Positions 9,868 to 18,512 of a DNA stretch of 64,000 nt are shown here, piece by piece. The notes beneath the pieces were generated by a model, which did no database searches, had not been told where the DNA came from, and was given only the letters and a program-made list of their open reading frames with translations. Origin of the DNA: Compostibacter hankyongensis (GTDB lineage: Bacteria; Bacteroidota; Bacteroidia; Chitinophagales; Chitinophagaceae); the NCBI RefSeq assembly GCF_039541075.1, contig NZ_BAABFN010000001.1:868001-932000 (forward strand), given 5' to 3'. Within the stretch, counting starts at the first letter, position 1. Each line of letters begins with the position of its first letter. Both the position numbers and the translations under genes were made by a program.

Positions 9868-12693
9868 ATGAGGAAAAAAAACGCAGTTCTTTTAAGCGCC
9901 GCGATGGCGTTAGGCATGCTTATCTTACAGACCGGCCTGTGCCCGGCACAAAGCACGGGACGTCTGGAAAATGACGCTTACCGGATCACAGTCTTGCCGG
10001 ATAATGCCATTTCGCTGATGGTGAAAGGAACCACCTCCACCCATCGCTTCGCACCCGTCTTTATGGTCATGCACCGGGATGATGATCCGCATCTGGTCAT
10101 CGGCTCGGCAAAAGGCTTGGCCTTCAAAGTACCGGCCTGGAAGCTCCTGACGGGGAAAGGAAACACCATGGATTTTTTTAGTATTTCCGATACCGTTAGT
10201 GTAAGCGCGACAAGGTCTTCTGTTTCCGGTAACCGCCTCAGGTGGAACTTTCCGCAACGTCCCGGCTTCAGTCTGGAAGCAGAGCTGTATCTCCCGCCAG
10301 GAAAGGAAGATCCCGTTATCCAATACCGGATGAAGGCGAACCAATCCGGATGGTATTCGGTGGGCTATACCGGGGCGCCGCAAACGGATACCGGACAGGT
10401 GAATGCGATCTGGCAGCCGCTTATCTGGCAGGAACGCCGGTTCCCATATATGCCCTTCCTTTCTATGGAATTTATGTGCAGCATACCGGGAACGCTGGTA
10501 AACAGTAACGGATATACGACAGGTGTAGTGGCCGATCCCTCGGAAATACCCTTCCGTTTCTCAAACATCAAAAACTCCCGTTTCGGAGTATTGGTGAGAA
10601 ATCCGGCAGGTGAAGCGCAGCCCATGCTTTTTGCGCCGGTGCCGGGCGGTGACGCCTCTCATCTGCAGCCGGGAGATACGGCCGGTTTCCGGTTCAGGAT
10701 CATCGTCAGGAAGGATGACCTCTTTGATGCCTACAAATATGTAGCCCAGCATGTAATGGGCTTCCGCGACTACCGGCAAAATGCCACCTGCTCCCTCAAC
10801 GAGACGCTGGAGAACATGATCGATTATGCCATGAATGATGAATACAGCGGCTGGAACAAGGAACTTAAAGCCCCCGATTATGCAACGGACGTTCCGGGTA
10901 CGGTAAAGGCTGTGTCGGCGCTGCACCCCCTGTCTATTGCGATGATCACGGACAACAAGCAAGTCTATACCCGGCGTGCCCTGCCCTCTATCGAGTATCT
11001 GATATCGAGAGAGAAATATCTTTATTCGGAAGATACCGCCATAAAGAGACAGAGCCCTTCGCATTATCTGAAAGGTCCGGCTGCGGAAGTATCTGAGCTG
11101 GCGGCACTGTATGAGATGTCCGGCGACCGGAGCCCGGTATTTAAACATTATGCTGAAGATCTGTACGGGAAGCCCCGCGTGCTGAACCTGAAGATGGTCA
11201 GCAAGGGAGAGAGCTGGCAGAATGCCCTGGCGCTTTACCGGATGAACGGTAAGCAGGAATACCTGGATAAAGCCAAAGCCGGTGCGGATGAATATATACA
11301 GCAACGCATTACCACCCCGCAAACGGATTTCAGCGATGTGCATATCGAGACGGGCGGTCAGTTCTGGACCGACTTTGCCCCCAAGTGGATCGATCTGCTG
11401 GAATTGTATGAGGCCACAAAAGAAAAGCGTTATCTCGATGCCGCCACGAAGGGAGCGCAGCTGTTTGTACAATACATCTGGATGGAGCCCACCCCGCCCG
11501 CCGGGGATGTGCTGATCAATAAGGAGGGAAACGTAGGAATGTATGCTCATCAGAACCGGCTGAATCCGGACCCTCAGCCGATGAAGGCTCCGGAACAGCG
11601 GGTGCCGGCCTGGCGTGTGGCGCAGACCGGGCTTGTATCCGAGGCTGCCACCACCTATACAGCCAACCGGGCCGTATTCCTGGCCCATCATGCCGCCTAT
11701 CTGCTGCGGCTGGCTTATTATACCGGGGACACCTACTTCCGGGATATCGCCCGCGCCGCCATCGTCGGCCGCTATGCCAATTTCCCGGGATACAGCATCA
11801 TGGGAGAGTACACCACCTTGTATGGCCGGCCGGACTATCCCCTGCATTCTCTGCGGGAGATCACCTACAACAATATTTACTACAACCATATCTGGCCGCA
11901 GATCACATTGCTCATGGATTATCTTCTTTCCGACGTCCTCACATCCTCCAAAGGAAAGATCGATTTTCCGGATCATTATGCCCAGGGATATGCCTATCTG
12001 CAAAGCAAGGTATACGGCGATCGTCCCGGTACATTCTACGGCGACCGGAACGTCCGTTTGTGGATGCCGGCAAAGCTGATCAGGATGGACAATATACAGG
12101 CCAACTATGTCGCCGGTTACGGCAATGGCAATCTCTATATTGCGCTCATGAACCAGTCCGCCGAACCGCAGCAGGTAACGCTCCGGCTCAATCCGGACCT
12201 GGTGCCGCTGGATCCGGCCCGTAGCTATAAGGTGCGGATATGGCAGGAAAATAAGTCCGCTGCGCCTGCCGTGCTGCGACAGGGGGCGGTCACGGTTTCT
12301 CTCAAGCCGCATGGCATCACTGCTCTTGCCATAGATGGCCTCCGGGTAACACCGGAGTTTACGGGGACGGAACAGGCAAATACTGCTCTTCCGGAACAAA
12401 GCTATGCCATCAGCGAAACGCCCCTCGGAAAAGTAACGGGTATGATCCTTACCATGGGTGCCAGCATGACGAATGCCTACATCTGGCTGCAGGCTACCGA
12501 GAAAGAGCTGAAGGAAGTGAGCCTGCATTATCTGAAGGAGGGGAAATGGGAAACGGTAACGGATACAGCCTATCCTTACGAATTCAGCATTCCGCTGACC
12601 GGTGATGACGCTGATTTCTCTTACCGGCTGGAAGGGATAGATGTAAAAGGTGCACCGCTAAAAACAGAGACCGTACGCCTTCGGTTGAAATAA
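9868..12693 (+). CDS. Large secreted protein of unassigned family, six-hairpin-like
   Basis: 941 residues with a clear signal peptide (MRKKNAVLLSAAM to LCPAQ). The first 270 residues look like a beta-sandwich (RLENDAYRITVLPDNAISL, LRWNFPQRPGFSLEAELYLPPG). The middle, about 300-720, is helical with repeated pairs of Tyr/Trp-rich hairpins, as in (alpha/alpha)6 glycosidases and lyases. The last 200 residues are again beta-rich (LYIALMNQSAEPQQVTLRL, YEFSIPLTGDDADFSYRL). I do not recognise a named family and cannot point to catalytic residues. The stop shares one base with the next start, so it is co-translated with the SGNH hydrolase. Context suggests a role in breaking down the same glycan or glycoside. 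Confidence 0.6.
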   Translation: MRKKNAVLLSAAMALGMLILQTGLCPAQSTGRLENDAYRITVLPDNAISLMVKGTTSTHRFAPVFMVMHRDDDPHLVIGSAKGLAFKVPAWKLLTGKGNTMDFFSISDTVSVSATRSSVSGNRLRWNFPQRPGFSLEAELYLPPGKEDPVIQYRMKANQSGWYSVGYTGAPQTDTGQVNAIWQPLIWQERRFPYMPFLSMEFMCSIPGTLVNSNGYTTGVVADPSEIPFRFSNIKNSRFGVLVRNPAGEAQPMLFAPVPGGDASHLQPGDTAGFRFRIIVRKDDLFDAYKYVAQHVMGFRDYRQNATCSLNETLENMIDYAMNDEYSGWNKELKAPDYATDVPGTVKAVSALHPLSIAMITDNKQVYTRRALPSIEYLISREKYLYSEDTAIKRQSPSHYLKGPAAEVSELAALYEMSGDRSPVFKHYAEDLYGKPRVLNLKMVSKGESWQNALALYRMNGKQEYLDKAKAGADEYIQQRITTPQTDFSDVHIETGGQFWTDFAPKWIDLLELYEATKEKRYLDAATKGAQLFVQYIWMEPTPPAGDVLINKEGNVGMYAHQNRLNPDPQPMKAPEQRVPAWRVAQTGLVSEAATTYTANRAVFLAHHAAYLLRLAYYTGDTYFRDIARAAIVGRYANFPGYSIMGEYTTLYGRPDYPLHSLREITYNNIYYNHIWPQITLLMDYLLSDVLTSSKGKIDFPDHYAQGYAYLQSKVYGDRPGTFYGDRNVRLWMPAKLIRMDNIQANYVAGYGNGNLYIALMNQSAEPQQVTLRLNPDLVPLDPARSYKVRIWQENKSAAPAVLRQGAVTVSLKPHGITALAIDGLRVTPEFTGTEQANTALPEQSYAISETPLGKVTGMILTMGASMTNAYIWLQATEKELKEVSLHYLKEGKWETVTDTAYPYEFSIPLTGDDADFSYRLEGIDVKGAPLKTETVRLRLK

Positions 12694-14096
12694 TGCGCAT
12701 GAAGCGGATGCTGCCTGTAATATCGCGGATTATGGTCTTTTGCGGGATGACGTTGGCCGCCGGTTCCTGCTCGGCCCAGTCCGGCGGTATCGGCGGAGCG
12801 GATGCCGTTACGGACAGCCTTATTGCGGCCAGCCAGGCGGGCGCCATGCCGGTGTTTTTTGACCCGGGCAGCCCGCAGACTTCCCTGGTTGCACCGGGCA
12901 GCTTCAAGGATGACGGGGAGTGCAGGGTACGCGGAGGGCTATCCGGTTTTTTTGATAAGGCGGAGGCGGGGAAGCCCCTCACCATCGGTTTTATCGGCGG
13001 CAGCATCACCCGGGCGGACGGTATGTACCGCAACCAGGCGGCGAAGTTTATACAGCATTTGTACCCCGCTGTAAAAATAAAGGCCGTCAATGCAGGAATT
13101 GCCGGCACCGGCACCGATTTGGGCGCCTGCCGTATCCGGGAGCAGCTGTTAAAATATCATCCCGATCTTGTCTTTATTGAGTTCGCGGTGAACGGCGCTT
13201 TCCGTCCCGGCATGGAAGGAATCATTCGGCAGATCAGGAAGTGCGATCCGAATACGGACATCTGTCTCCTATATACGATTGCGGGAGAACAGAGCAGGAT
13301 ATACGCGCGCGGACAGATACCTCCGAACATCCGGGGGCTCGAAGAGATCGCCGCCTATTATCACCTGCCCTCCGTGCATATGGGCATGGAAGCCGCCATG
13401 CTGCAAAAGCAGGGGAAGCTCCTGTGGAAAGCGGACACATCCGTCCCCGGGAAGATCGTATTTTCAAAAGACGGTACCCATCCCCTGGAGACAGGGGGCG
13501 ACCTGTATGCGAAAGCCATCGCCCGCGCCCTGCTCAAGATAAGGCAGGCGGGTATCCCGCAAAAGCAGGCTCATCCGCTGCCTCCTCCGCTACTCGACGA
13601 CAACTGGGAGGATGCCTGCATGCTGGATCCCCGGGAAGCGGCCACATTCAGCAGCGGATGGAAAGCCGTGGACCCGGCGGGTGTCCCGCTTTTGCAGAGC
13701 TTCAAGCCCTGGTTCCCCTATATCATGGCAGCGGATACTCCCGGCGCTTCCTTCACCTTCCGGTTCAGGGGAACCATGGTCGGCGTCTTTGATATCGGCG
13801 GACCCGGATCGGGGCAGCTGTTGCTGACGGTCGACGGTAAAACGGTGAAGCAGATCAACCGCTTTAACCGTTATTGTAACAACCGTTACCGGGGACAATG
13901 CGAGTTTATCACCCTTCCCCCGGGTCTGCATACGGTCCGTTTCAGCATCTCGCCGGTGAAGGCAGACAAGGCGGCTATCCTGGGACCCGGGCAGCAGCAG
14001 GACATTACCCGGCACCCGGAGAAATATGACCGTACGGCCGAGCTGCTGGGAAAGCTGCTGATCCGGGGAACGGTGGTCGTGTCTGATGCCTTATAG
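12693..14096 (+). CDS. Secreted SGNH/GDSL-type hydrolase, possible carbohydrate esterase
   Basis: 467 residues; the start ATG overlaps the last base of the previous stop (TAATG), and an alternative ATG lies two codons in. A signal peptide ends near GSCSAQ. SGNH blocks are visible: GFIGGSITR with nucleophile Ser104, the glycine block NAGIAGTGTDLG, the Asn block VFIEFAVNG, and FSKDGTHPLETG supplying the Asp/His pair. Such enzymes remove acetyl or other acyl groups from polysaccharides. The C-terminal part from about residue 300 (AATFSSGWKAVD, TFRFRGTMVGVFDIGG) is a beta-sandwich accessory domain. The gene closes the plus-strand glycan cluster and converges on a minus-strand membrane protein with a 6-base overlap. 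Confidence 0.83.
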   Translation: MRMKRMLPVISRIMVFCGMTLAAGSCSAQSGGIGGADAVTDSLIAASQAGAMPVFFDPGSPQTSLVAPGSFKDDGECRVRGGLSGFFDKAEAGKPLTIGFIGGSITRADGMYRNQAAKFIQHLYPAVKIKAVNAGIAGTGTDLGACRIREQLLKYHPDLVFIEFAVNGAFRPGMEGIIRQIRKCDPNTDICLLYTIAGEQSRIYARGQIPPNIRGLEEIAAYYHLPSVHMGMEAAMLQKQGKLLWKADTSVPGKIVFSKDGTHPLETGGDLYAKAIARALLKIRQAGIPQKQAHPLPPPLLDDNWEDACMLDPREAATFSSGWKAVDPAGVPLLQSFKPWFPYIMAADTPGASFTFRFRGTMVGVFDIGGPGSGQLLLTVDGKTVKQINRFNRYCNNRYRGQCEFITLPPGLHTVRFSISPVKADKAAILGPGQQQDITRHPEKYDRTAELLGKLLIRGTVVVSDAL

Positions 14097-14435
14097 TACG
14101 GCGGCCACCAGGATGATAAAAGCGATCAGGGCAAGACCGGCATGTGCGCCGATGACCAGCGGGGGCAGCCGGTTCTTCTTTGTCCCGGAAAAGTACAGCA
14201 CAAAACCCATCAATACCGCCGGTGCAAAATTTACCAGGCTGAAAAGCTGCATATAGTGTCTCCCCTGCAGGTGCTGCAGGATATCTACCCCCAATACGAT
14301 ACAGGCGCTTATCGCAAAGGCCCCGTGGGCGTATACCGCCGCTTTCGGAAGACTTTTCTTTCGCGTTATCCGGTAGATAAAGCCAAGGCCGAGAAGGATA
14401 GCCAGTGAGAACAATATAATAGCCACATAGATCAT
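14091..14435 (-). CDS. Small integral membrane protein, function unknown
   Basis: 114 residues from the ATG at 14435 (MIYVAIILF). The open frame continues upstream to 14558, but that segment is Arg/Gln/Cys-rich and unlike a protein start. Four hydrophobic segments are visible: residues 2-20, about 33-52, about 62-80 and 92-114. A short KNR segment separates the last two. I see no catalytic motif and do not recognise the family; small four-helix proteins of this type are common in Bacteroidota. Its 3' end overlaps the SGNH hydrolase gene tail to tail by 6 bases. Confidence 0.65.
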   Translation of the reverse strand: MIYVAIILFSLAILLGLGFIYRITRKKSLPKAAVYAHGAFAISACIVLGVDILQHLQGRHYMQLFSLVNFAPAVLMGFVLYFSGTKKNRLPPLVIGAHAGLALIAFIILVAAVL

Positions 14436-14607
14436 GATAGTACCTACCTGTAGAGACGGGTGGCACAAGAGCCGTGCCATCGTCTGCCTGCGGCAATCGC
14501 ATTTTCGGGAGCGGCCTCCCGTATGCTGCTGCTGCCGGTGCGGCGCCGGCATATGCATTGTCTCACGGTGATGGAATATTTCTTCCCGTATCCGGAGCGA
14601 TGGGGAT

Positions 14608-17223
14608 TTATTTCAGCAGTCCCTTGATCTCGCTGAGCTTGAGCAGGGCCTCCACGGGCGTAAGCCGGTCGATGTCGATGTCGGCGAGCAGCCTGCGGAT
14701 ATCCTGGAAGGTTTCGGTATGTGCATCGAAGATGTTGAGCTGGTATTCCGGCGTCCGGGTAGCGGCCTTCTTTAGCTTTTGTGCGGCCGGATCGGCAAGA
14801 TGCTTGTCTTCCAGCTGTTCCAGCAAAGCGTTGGCCCGTTCCAGCAAAGCCGGCGGCATACCGGCCATGCGGGCCACATGTAGTCCGAAGCTGTGGCGGC
14901 TGCCGCCCGGCGCCAGCTTTCGCAGGAAGATGATCTTGTTGCCGGCTTCCCGGTTGGCAATATGAAAATTACGTACCCGGTCCAGCTTATTCTCCAGCTC
15001 GTTCAGCTCATGATAATGCGTGGCAAAAAGCGTCTTGGGACGGTGCGGCGTATAGTCGTGCAGGTATTCCACGATGCTCCAGGCGATGGATATGCCGTCG
15101 TATGTGCTGGTGCCCCGGCCGATCTCGTCGAGCAGGATCAGGCTGCGGGGGGTGATGTTATTGATGATGCTGGCTGTTTCGTTCATCTCCACCATAAACG
15201 TGGATTCCCCGCCGCTCAGGTTGTCCGAGGCGCCCACGCGGGTGAATATCCGGTCGGTCAGTCCCACCTTTGCCGCCGCTGCCGGTACATAGCTGCCCAT
15301 ATGGGCCATCAGGGTGATCAGCGCGGTCTGCCGCAGCAAGGCCGATTTCCCGCTCATGTTCGGTCCGGTGAGGATAATGATCTGCTGGGTGTCGGGGTCC
15401 AGCTGCAGATCGTTGGCGACATAAGCCTCTCCGGGCGGAAGGGCGGATTCGATGACGGGGTGGCGACCCGCTCTGATTTCCAGACCCCGGCCTTCGTCGA
15501 GCTCCGGCCGGTGATAATCCGATTGCCGTGCATTGCCGGCAAAGCAGAGCAGGCAGTCCAGCCGGGCCAGCACCTGGGCATTCGTTTGAAGCGGAGTAAT
15601 ATAGGCCTGCAGCGCTTCCAGCAGCTGCTCGAACAGGCGCACCTCCAGCGCGAGTATCCGTTCTTCGGCGCCCGTTATCTTTTCTTCATAGGTCTTGATC
15701 TCCGGGGTAATATACCGTTCCGCATTGGTGAGGGTCTGTTTGCGGATCCAGGTCTCGGGAACCTTTTCCTTGTGCGCATGGGTTACCTCCAGGTAGTAGC
15801 CGAATACGTTGTTAAAGCCGATCTTCAGGGAGGAAATACCCGTGGCGGCGGCTTCCTTTTGCTGGAGCTCGGTGAGATAGGCCTTTCCGTTATGGGCCAT
15901 TTTCCTGAGCTCATCCAGCTCTTCGTTTACCCCTTCCCGTATCACCCCTCCCTTGTTGACCTGCACGGGCGGATCTTCCGCAAGTCGCTGCAATATGCTT
16001 TCCAGGATAGGGGTGCAGGGCTGCAGCTGTTTCAGGAGCGCTGTCAGTCCTTTGTCGTCTGCGCCGGCGCCGGCTTCCTGTATGGCGGCTACCTGCTGCA
16101 GTCCTTTAGCCAGCTGCATGACCTCGCGCGGCGAGATCTTCCGCAACGGGACCTTGGAGACGAGCCGTTCCACATCCCCGGTTTGCTTAAGGGCGTGGAG
16201 CAGCTGTTGCGAGAGGTCCGGGTGGGCGATAAAGAAGGTCACCAGGTCCAGCCTTTCGTTGATGCGGGCGGCGTCTTTCAGCGGGAAGACGGTCCAGCGG
16301 CGCAGCAGACGGGCGCCCATGGGGGATACGGTATGGTCCAGCACATCAAGGAGACAGCGCCCGTTTTCCGTGGCCGGCTGCAGCAGCTCCAGGTTGCGGA
16401 TGGTAAACCGGTCCATCCACAGAAAATCTTCCCGGCCGATGCGCTGCAGGGCGGTGATGTGCTGCAGCTGGGCATGTTCGGTATCCTTCAGGTAATGCAG
16501 GGCCGCGCCCGCGGCGATGATGCCCTGCCGCATCTCCTCGGTGCCGAATCCCTTCAGGGAATGGGTGCCGAACTGCCGGAGCAGGATTTCGAGGGCATAG
16601 GTTTGGGTGAAGATCCATTCATCCAGCGCATAAGTATAAAAACGGCTGCCGAAAAGCTGGCGGAATATTTTTTGCTTGCTGCGCTGAAAGATCACCTCTG
16701 CAGGCTGAAAGCTCTGCAGCAGCTTGTCGGTATATTCGTCGTTGCCTTCGGCAATAAAAAATTCTCCCGTGGAAATATCCAGGAAGGCCATGCCGTTGCC
16801 GGCAGGATCCAGGTACAAAGCGGCCAGGAAGTTGTTGGATTTGTTCTCCAGCAGCTTTTCGTGGGTAGCCACCCCGGGTGTGACCATCTCGGTAACGCCC
16901 CGCTTTACCACGCCCTTGGCCGTCTTCGGGTCTTCCAGCTGATCGCATACTGCTACCCGGTAACCAGCCTTCACCAGTTTGTGGAGATAGGTATCCAGCG
17001 CATGGTGCGGAAAACCGGCGAGGTCCATGTGAGCGGCCGCGCCGTTGGCCCGTTTGGTCAGCACAATGCCCAGGACCCGGGATGCGATGACGGCATCTTC
17101 GTTGAACGTTTCATAAAAGTCACCTACCCGGAACAGCAGTACTGCATCGGGATATTTTGCTTTGATCGTCTTATGCTGCTGCATCAGCGGGGTTTCCGCG
17201 GATGTGGGTCGGGATTTGGCCAT
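14608..17223 (-). CDS. mutS: DNA mismatch repair protein MutS
   Basis: 871 residues, the normal length. MutS recognises mismatches and small loops and recruits MutL. The N-terminal mismatch-binding domain has the Phe-x-Glu element (LLFRVGDFYETF, near residue 35). The connector, lever and clamp regions follow. The ATPase carries Walker A TGPNMSGKS at 619-627, Walker B ILLDEIGRGTSTYDG, and the His-containing ATHYHEL loop. The C-terminus has the helix-turn-helix dimer region (SFGLHVARMAGMP) and ends with a short tail. A TAnnTTTG promoter element lies only about 17 bases upstream of the ATG, so the 5' leader is very short. Confidence 0.98.
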   Translation of the reverse strand: MAKSRPTSAETPLMQQHKTIKAKYPDAVLLFRVGDFYETFNEDAVIASRVLGIVLTKRANGAAAHMDLAGFPHHALDTYLHKLVKAGYRVAVCDQLEDPKTAKGVVKRGVTEMVTPGVATHEKLLENKSNNFLAALYLDPAGNGMAFLDISTGEFFIAEGNDEYTDKLLQSFQPAEVIFQRSKQKIFRQLFGSRFYTYALDEWIFTQTYALEILLRQFGTHSLKGFGTEEMRQGIIAAGAALHYLKDTEHAQLQHITALQRIGREDFLWMDRFTIRNLELLQPATENGRCLLDVLDHTVSPMGARLLRRWTVFPLKDAARINERLDLVTFFIAHPDLSQQLLHALKQTGDVERLVSKVPLRKISPREVMQLAKGLQQVAAIQEAGAGADDKGLTALLKQLQPCTPILESILQRLAEDPPVQVNKGGVIREGVNEELDELRKMAHNGKAYLTELQQKEAAATGISSLKIGFNNVFGYYLEVTHAHKEKVPETWIRKQTLTNAERYITPEIKTYEEKITGAEERILALEVRLFEQLLEALQAYITPLQTNAQVLARLDCLLCFAGNARQSDYHRPELDEGRGLEIRAGRHPVIESALPPGEAYVANDLQLDPDTQQIIILTGPNMSGKSALLRQTALITLMAHMGSYVPAAAAKVGLTDRIFTRVGASDNLSGGESTFMVEMNETASIINNITPRSLILLDEIGRGTSTYDGISIAWSIVEYLHDYTPHRPKTLFATHYHELNELENKLDRVRNFHIANREAGNKIIFLRKLAPGGSRHSFGLHVARMAGMPPALLERANALLEQLEDKHLADPAAQKLKKAATRTPEYQLNIFDAHTETFQDIRRLLADIDIDRLTPVEALLKLSEIKGLLK

Positions 17224-17239
17224 TTTTTGCTGAAAAACA

Positions 17240-17247
17240 CAAACCTA
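17240..17247 (-). promoter_or_regulatory. Bacteroidota -7 promoter element for mutS
   Basis: TAGGTTTG on the minus strand matches TAnnTTTG exactly and lies 17-24 bases before the mutS ATG at 17223. No convincing TTG -33 element was found at the usual spacing. Confidence 0.55.
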
Positions 17248-17339
17248 CAGGAAAAATCTTGCACGGCCGGAGATACCGGGAAAACCTTCTCCCTTTGTTC
17301 GATCGTGTCCGTCCGCTGCGCACCTAAAATTAACGTTTT

Positions 17340-18410
17340 TCAGCCGGCATCAAAGTCGATCTCCACTTCGGGCGTTTCGGGTATGCCCACGCAGGTCAGC
17401 ACCAGGCCCGCTTCCAGATCTTTATCGGTGAGCACCTCGTTGACCAGCAGGTGTACCTTTCCGCTGCGACAACGGGCGACGCAGGTGCTGCACATGCCGC
17501 CCCGGCAGCTGTAGGGGAGGGGGATGCCCTGGTCCAGCGCAGCCTGCAGGATATTCTCCCCGGCAGGTACAGCCACCCGGTAGGTTTTCCCCCGTTGGTG
17601 CAGGATCGCCAGGGATTCCACGGCGGCCCGCGCATGATAATGTCTTAACGGGGTCGTCACCACCGGGCTGGTAAAGATCTCCCGCCGGAGCTGCTGCTCG
17701 GAGAATCCCATAAAAAGCAGCGTCAGCTGCGCCATGCGCATGAGGCTGCCCGGCCCGCAGAGGTAGAAAAGCGCTTTTTCTCCCGGGTAATGAAGACTGC
17801 TCCTGATGATTTCTTCAAAAAGCGCATTGTGGAGACGCTGCGGGGGATAACGCTGCCGGTCACGGGGAGCGCTGAAGAAGTACCGGCAGGAAAACCGGCC
17901 GGCATGTTCCTCCCGTAATGCATTCAGCGCTTCGAAATAGATGCACCGGTCTTCGCTGTGGCTCGCATACAGCAGGGTGATGCGGGTCTCCGGGGCGTAT
18001 TTCAAAAAATGCCGCAGCAGCCCAAACAGGGGGGTAATGCCGCTGCCCCCGCCGACCATCAGAATATCCCGGGGACCTTCGTCTATCGGCGGCGGAATAA
18101 ACCGGCCTGCCGGATACAGGGATTCCAGCAGGTCGCCTTCTGTCAGGTGGTCGAACAGATAACGGGATACCTCTCCGTTCTCGATCCGCCGGATGGTGAT
18201 CGCCAGGTCGGGGTCCAGGCCGGCCACCGAGCTCAGGGAATAGGAGCGCCGCAGGGGGCGTCCGCCCATGTTCAACAGCAGGGTAAGAAACTGCCCCGGC
18301 CGGTAATCGATTGCCGTTCCCGCAGTATTTTCAAGGAATACCGTAATGGCATCCGGGGTCTCGCGGATGATCTTTTTTACCCGCAGGCTGAGCAGCGTTT
18401 CCATCGGCAT
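17340..18410 (-). CDS. Ferredoxin reductase-like flavoprotein with C-terminal [2Fe-2S] domain (PaaE-like)
   Basis: About 356 residues from the ATG at 18410 (MPMETLLSLRVKK); the frame is open to 18464 but that extension lacks domain character. Three parts are visible in order: an FAD domain (RPLRRSYSLSS), an NAD(P)-binding domain (GGGSGITPLFGLLRH, FYLCGPGSLM), and a plant-type ferredoxin domain with the C-x4-C-x2-C cluster motif (YSCRGGMCSTCVARC) and the fourth Cys in LTCVG near the end. Such proteins pass electrons from NAD(P)H to an oxygenase or desaturase, as PaaE does in phenylacetate degradation. No paaABCD or other oxygenase partner is adjacent, so the physiological partner is unknown. 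Confidence 0.85.
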   Translation of the reverse strand: MPMETLLSLRVKKIIRETPDAITVFLENTAGTAIDYRPGQFLTLLLNMGGRPLRRSYSLSSVAGLDPDLAITIRRIENGEVSRYLFDHLTEGDLLESLYPAGRFIPPPIDEGPRDILMVGGGSGITPLFGLLRHFLKYAPETRITLLYASHSEDRCIYFEALNALREEHAGRFSCRYFFSAPRDRQRYPPQRLHNALFEEIIRSSLHYPGEKALFYLCGPGSLMRMAQLTLLFMGFSEQQLRREIFTSPVVTTPLRHYHARAAVESLAILHQRGKTYRVAVPAGENILQAALDQGIPLPYSCRGGMCSTCVARCRSGKVHLLVNEVLTDKDLEAGLVLTCVGIPETPEVEIDFDAG

Positions 18411-18512
18411 AAATATCCGAAGTATCGCGGAGCTAAAAAAGGCCGGGCGGGGATAGAGAAACATTTTGCTTATTTTGTGCGATAATAGCTATACTGGACG
18501 TACTGATAACTG

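Noticed and set aside
10561..12528. 655-codon minus-strand frame opposite the large secreted protein
   Set aside because: The plus strand has a signal peptide and operon overlaps; the minus frame has neither start context nor domain.
14893..17514. 873-codon plus-strand frame opposite mutS
   Set aside because: mutS has all conserved motifs on the minus strand; the plus frame even runs through the mutS promoter and into the reductase gene.
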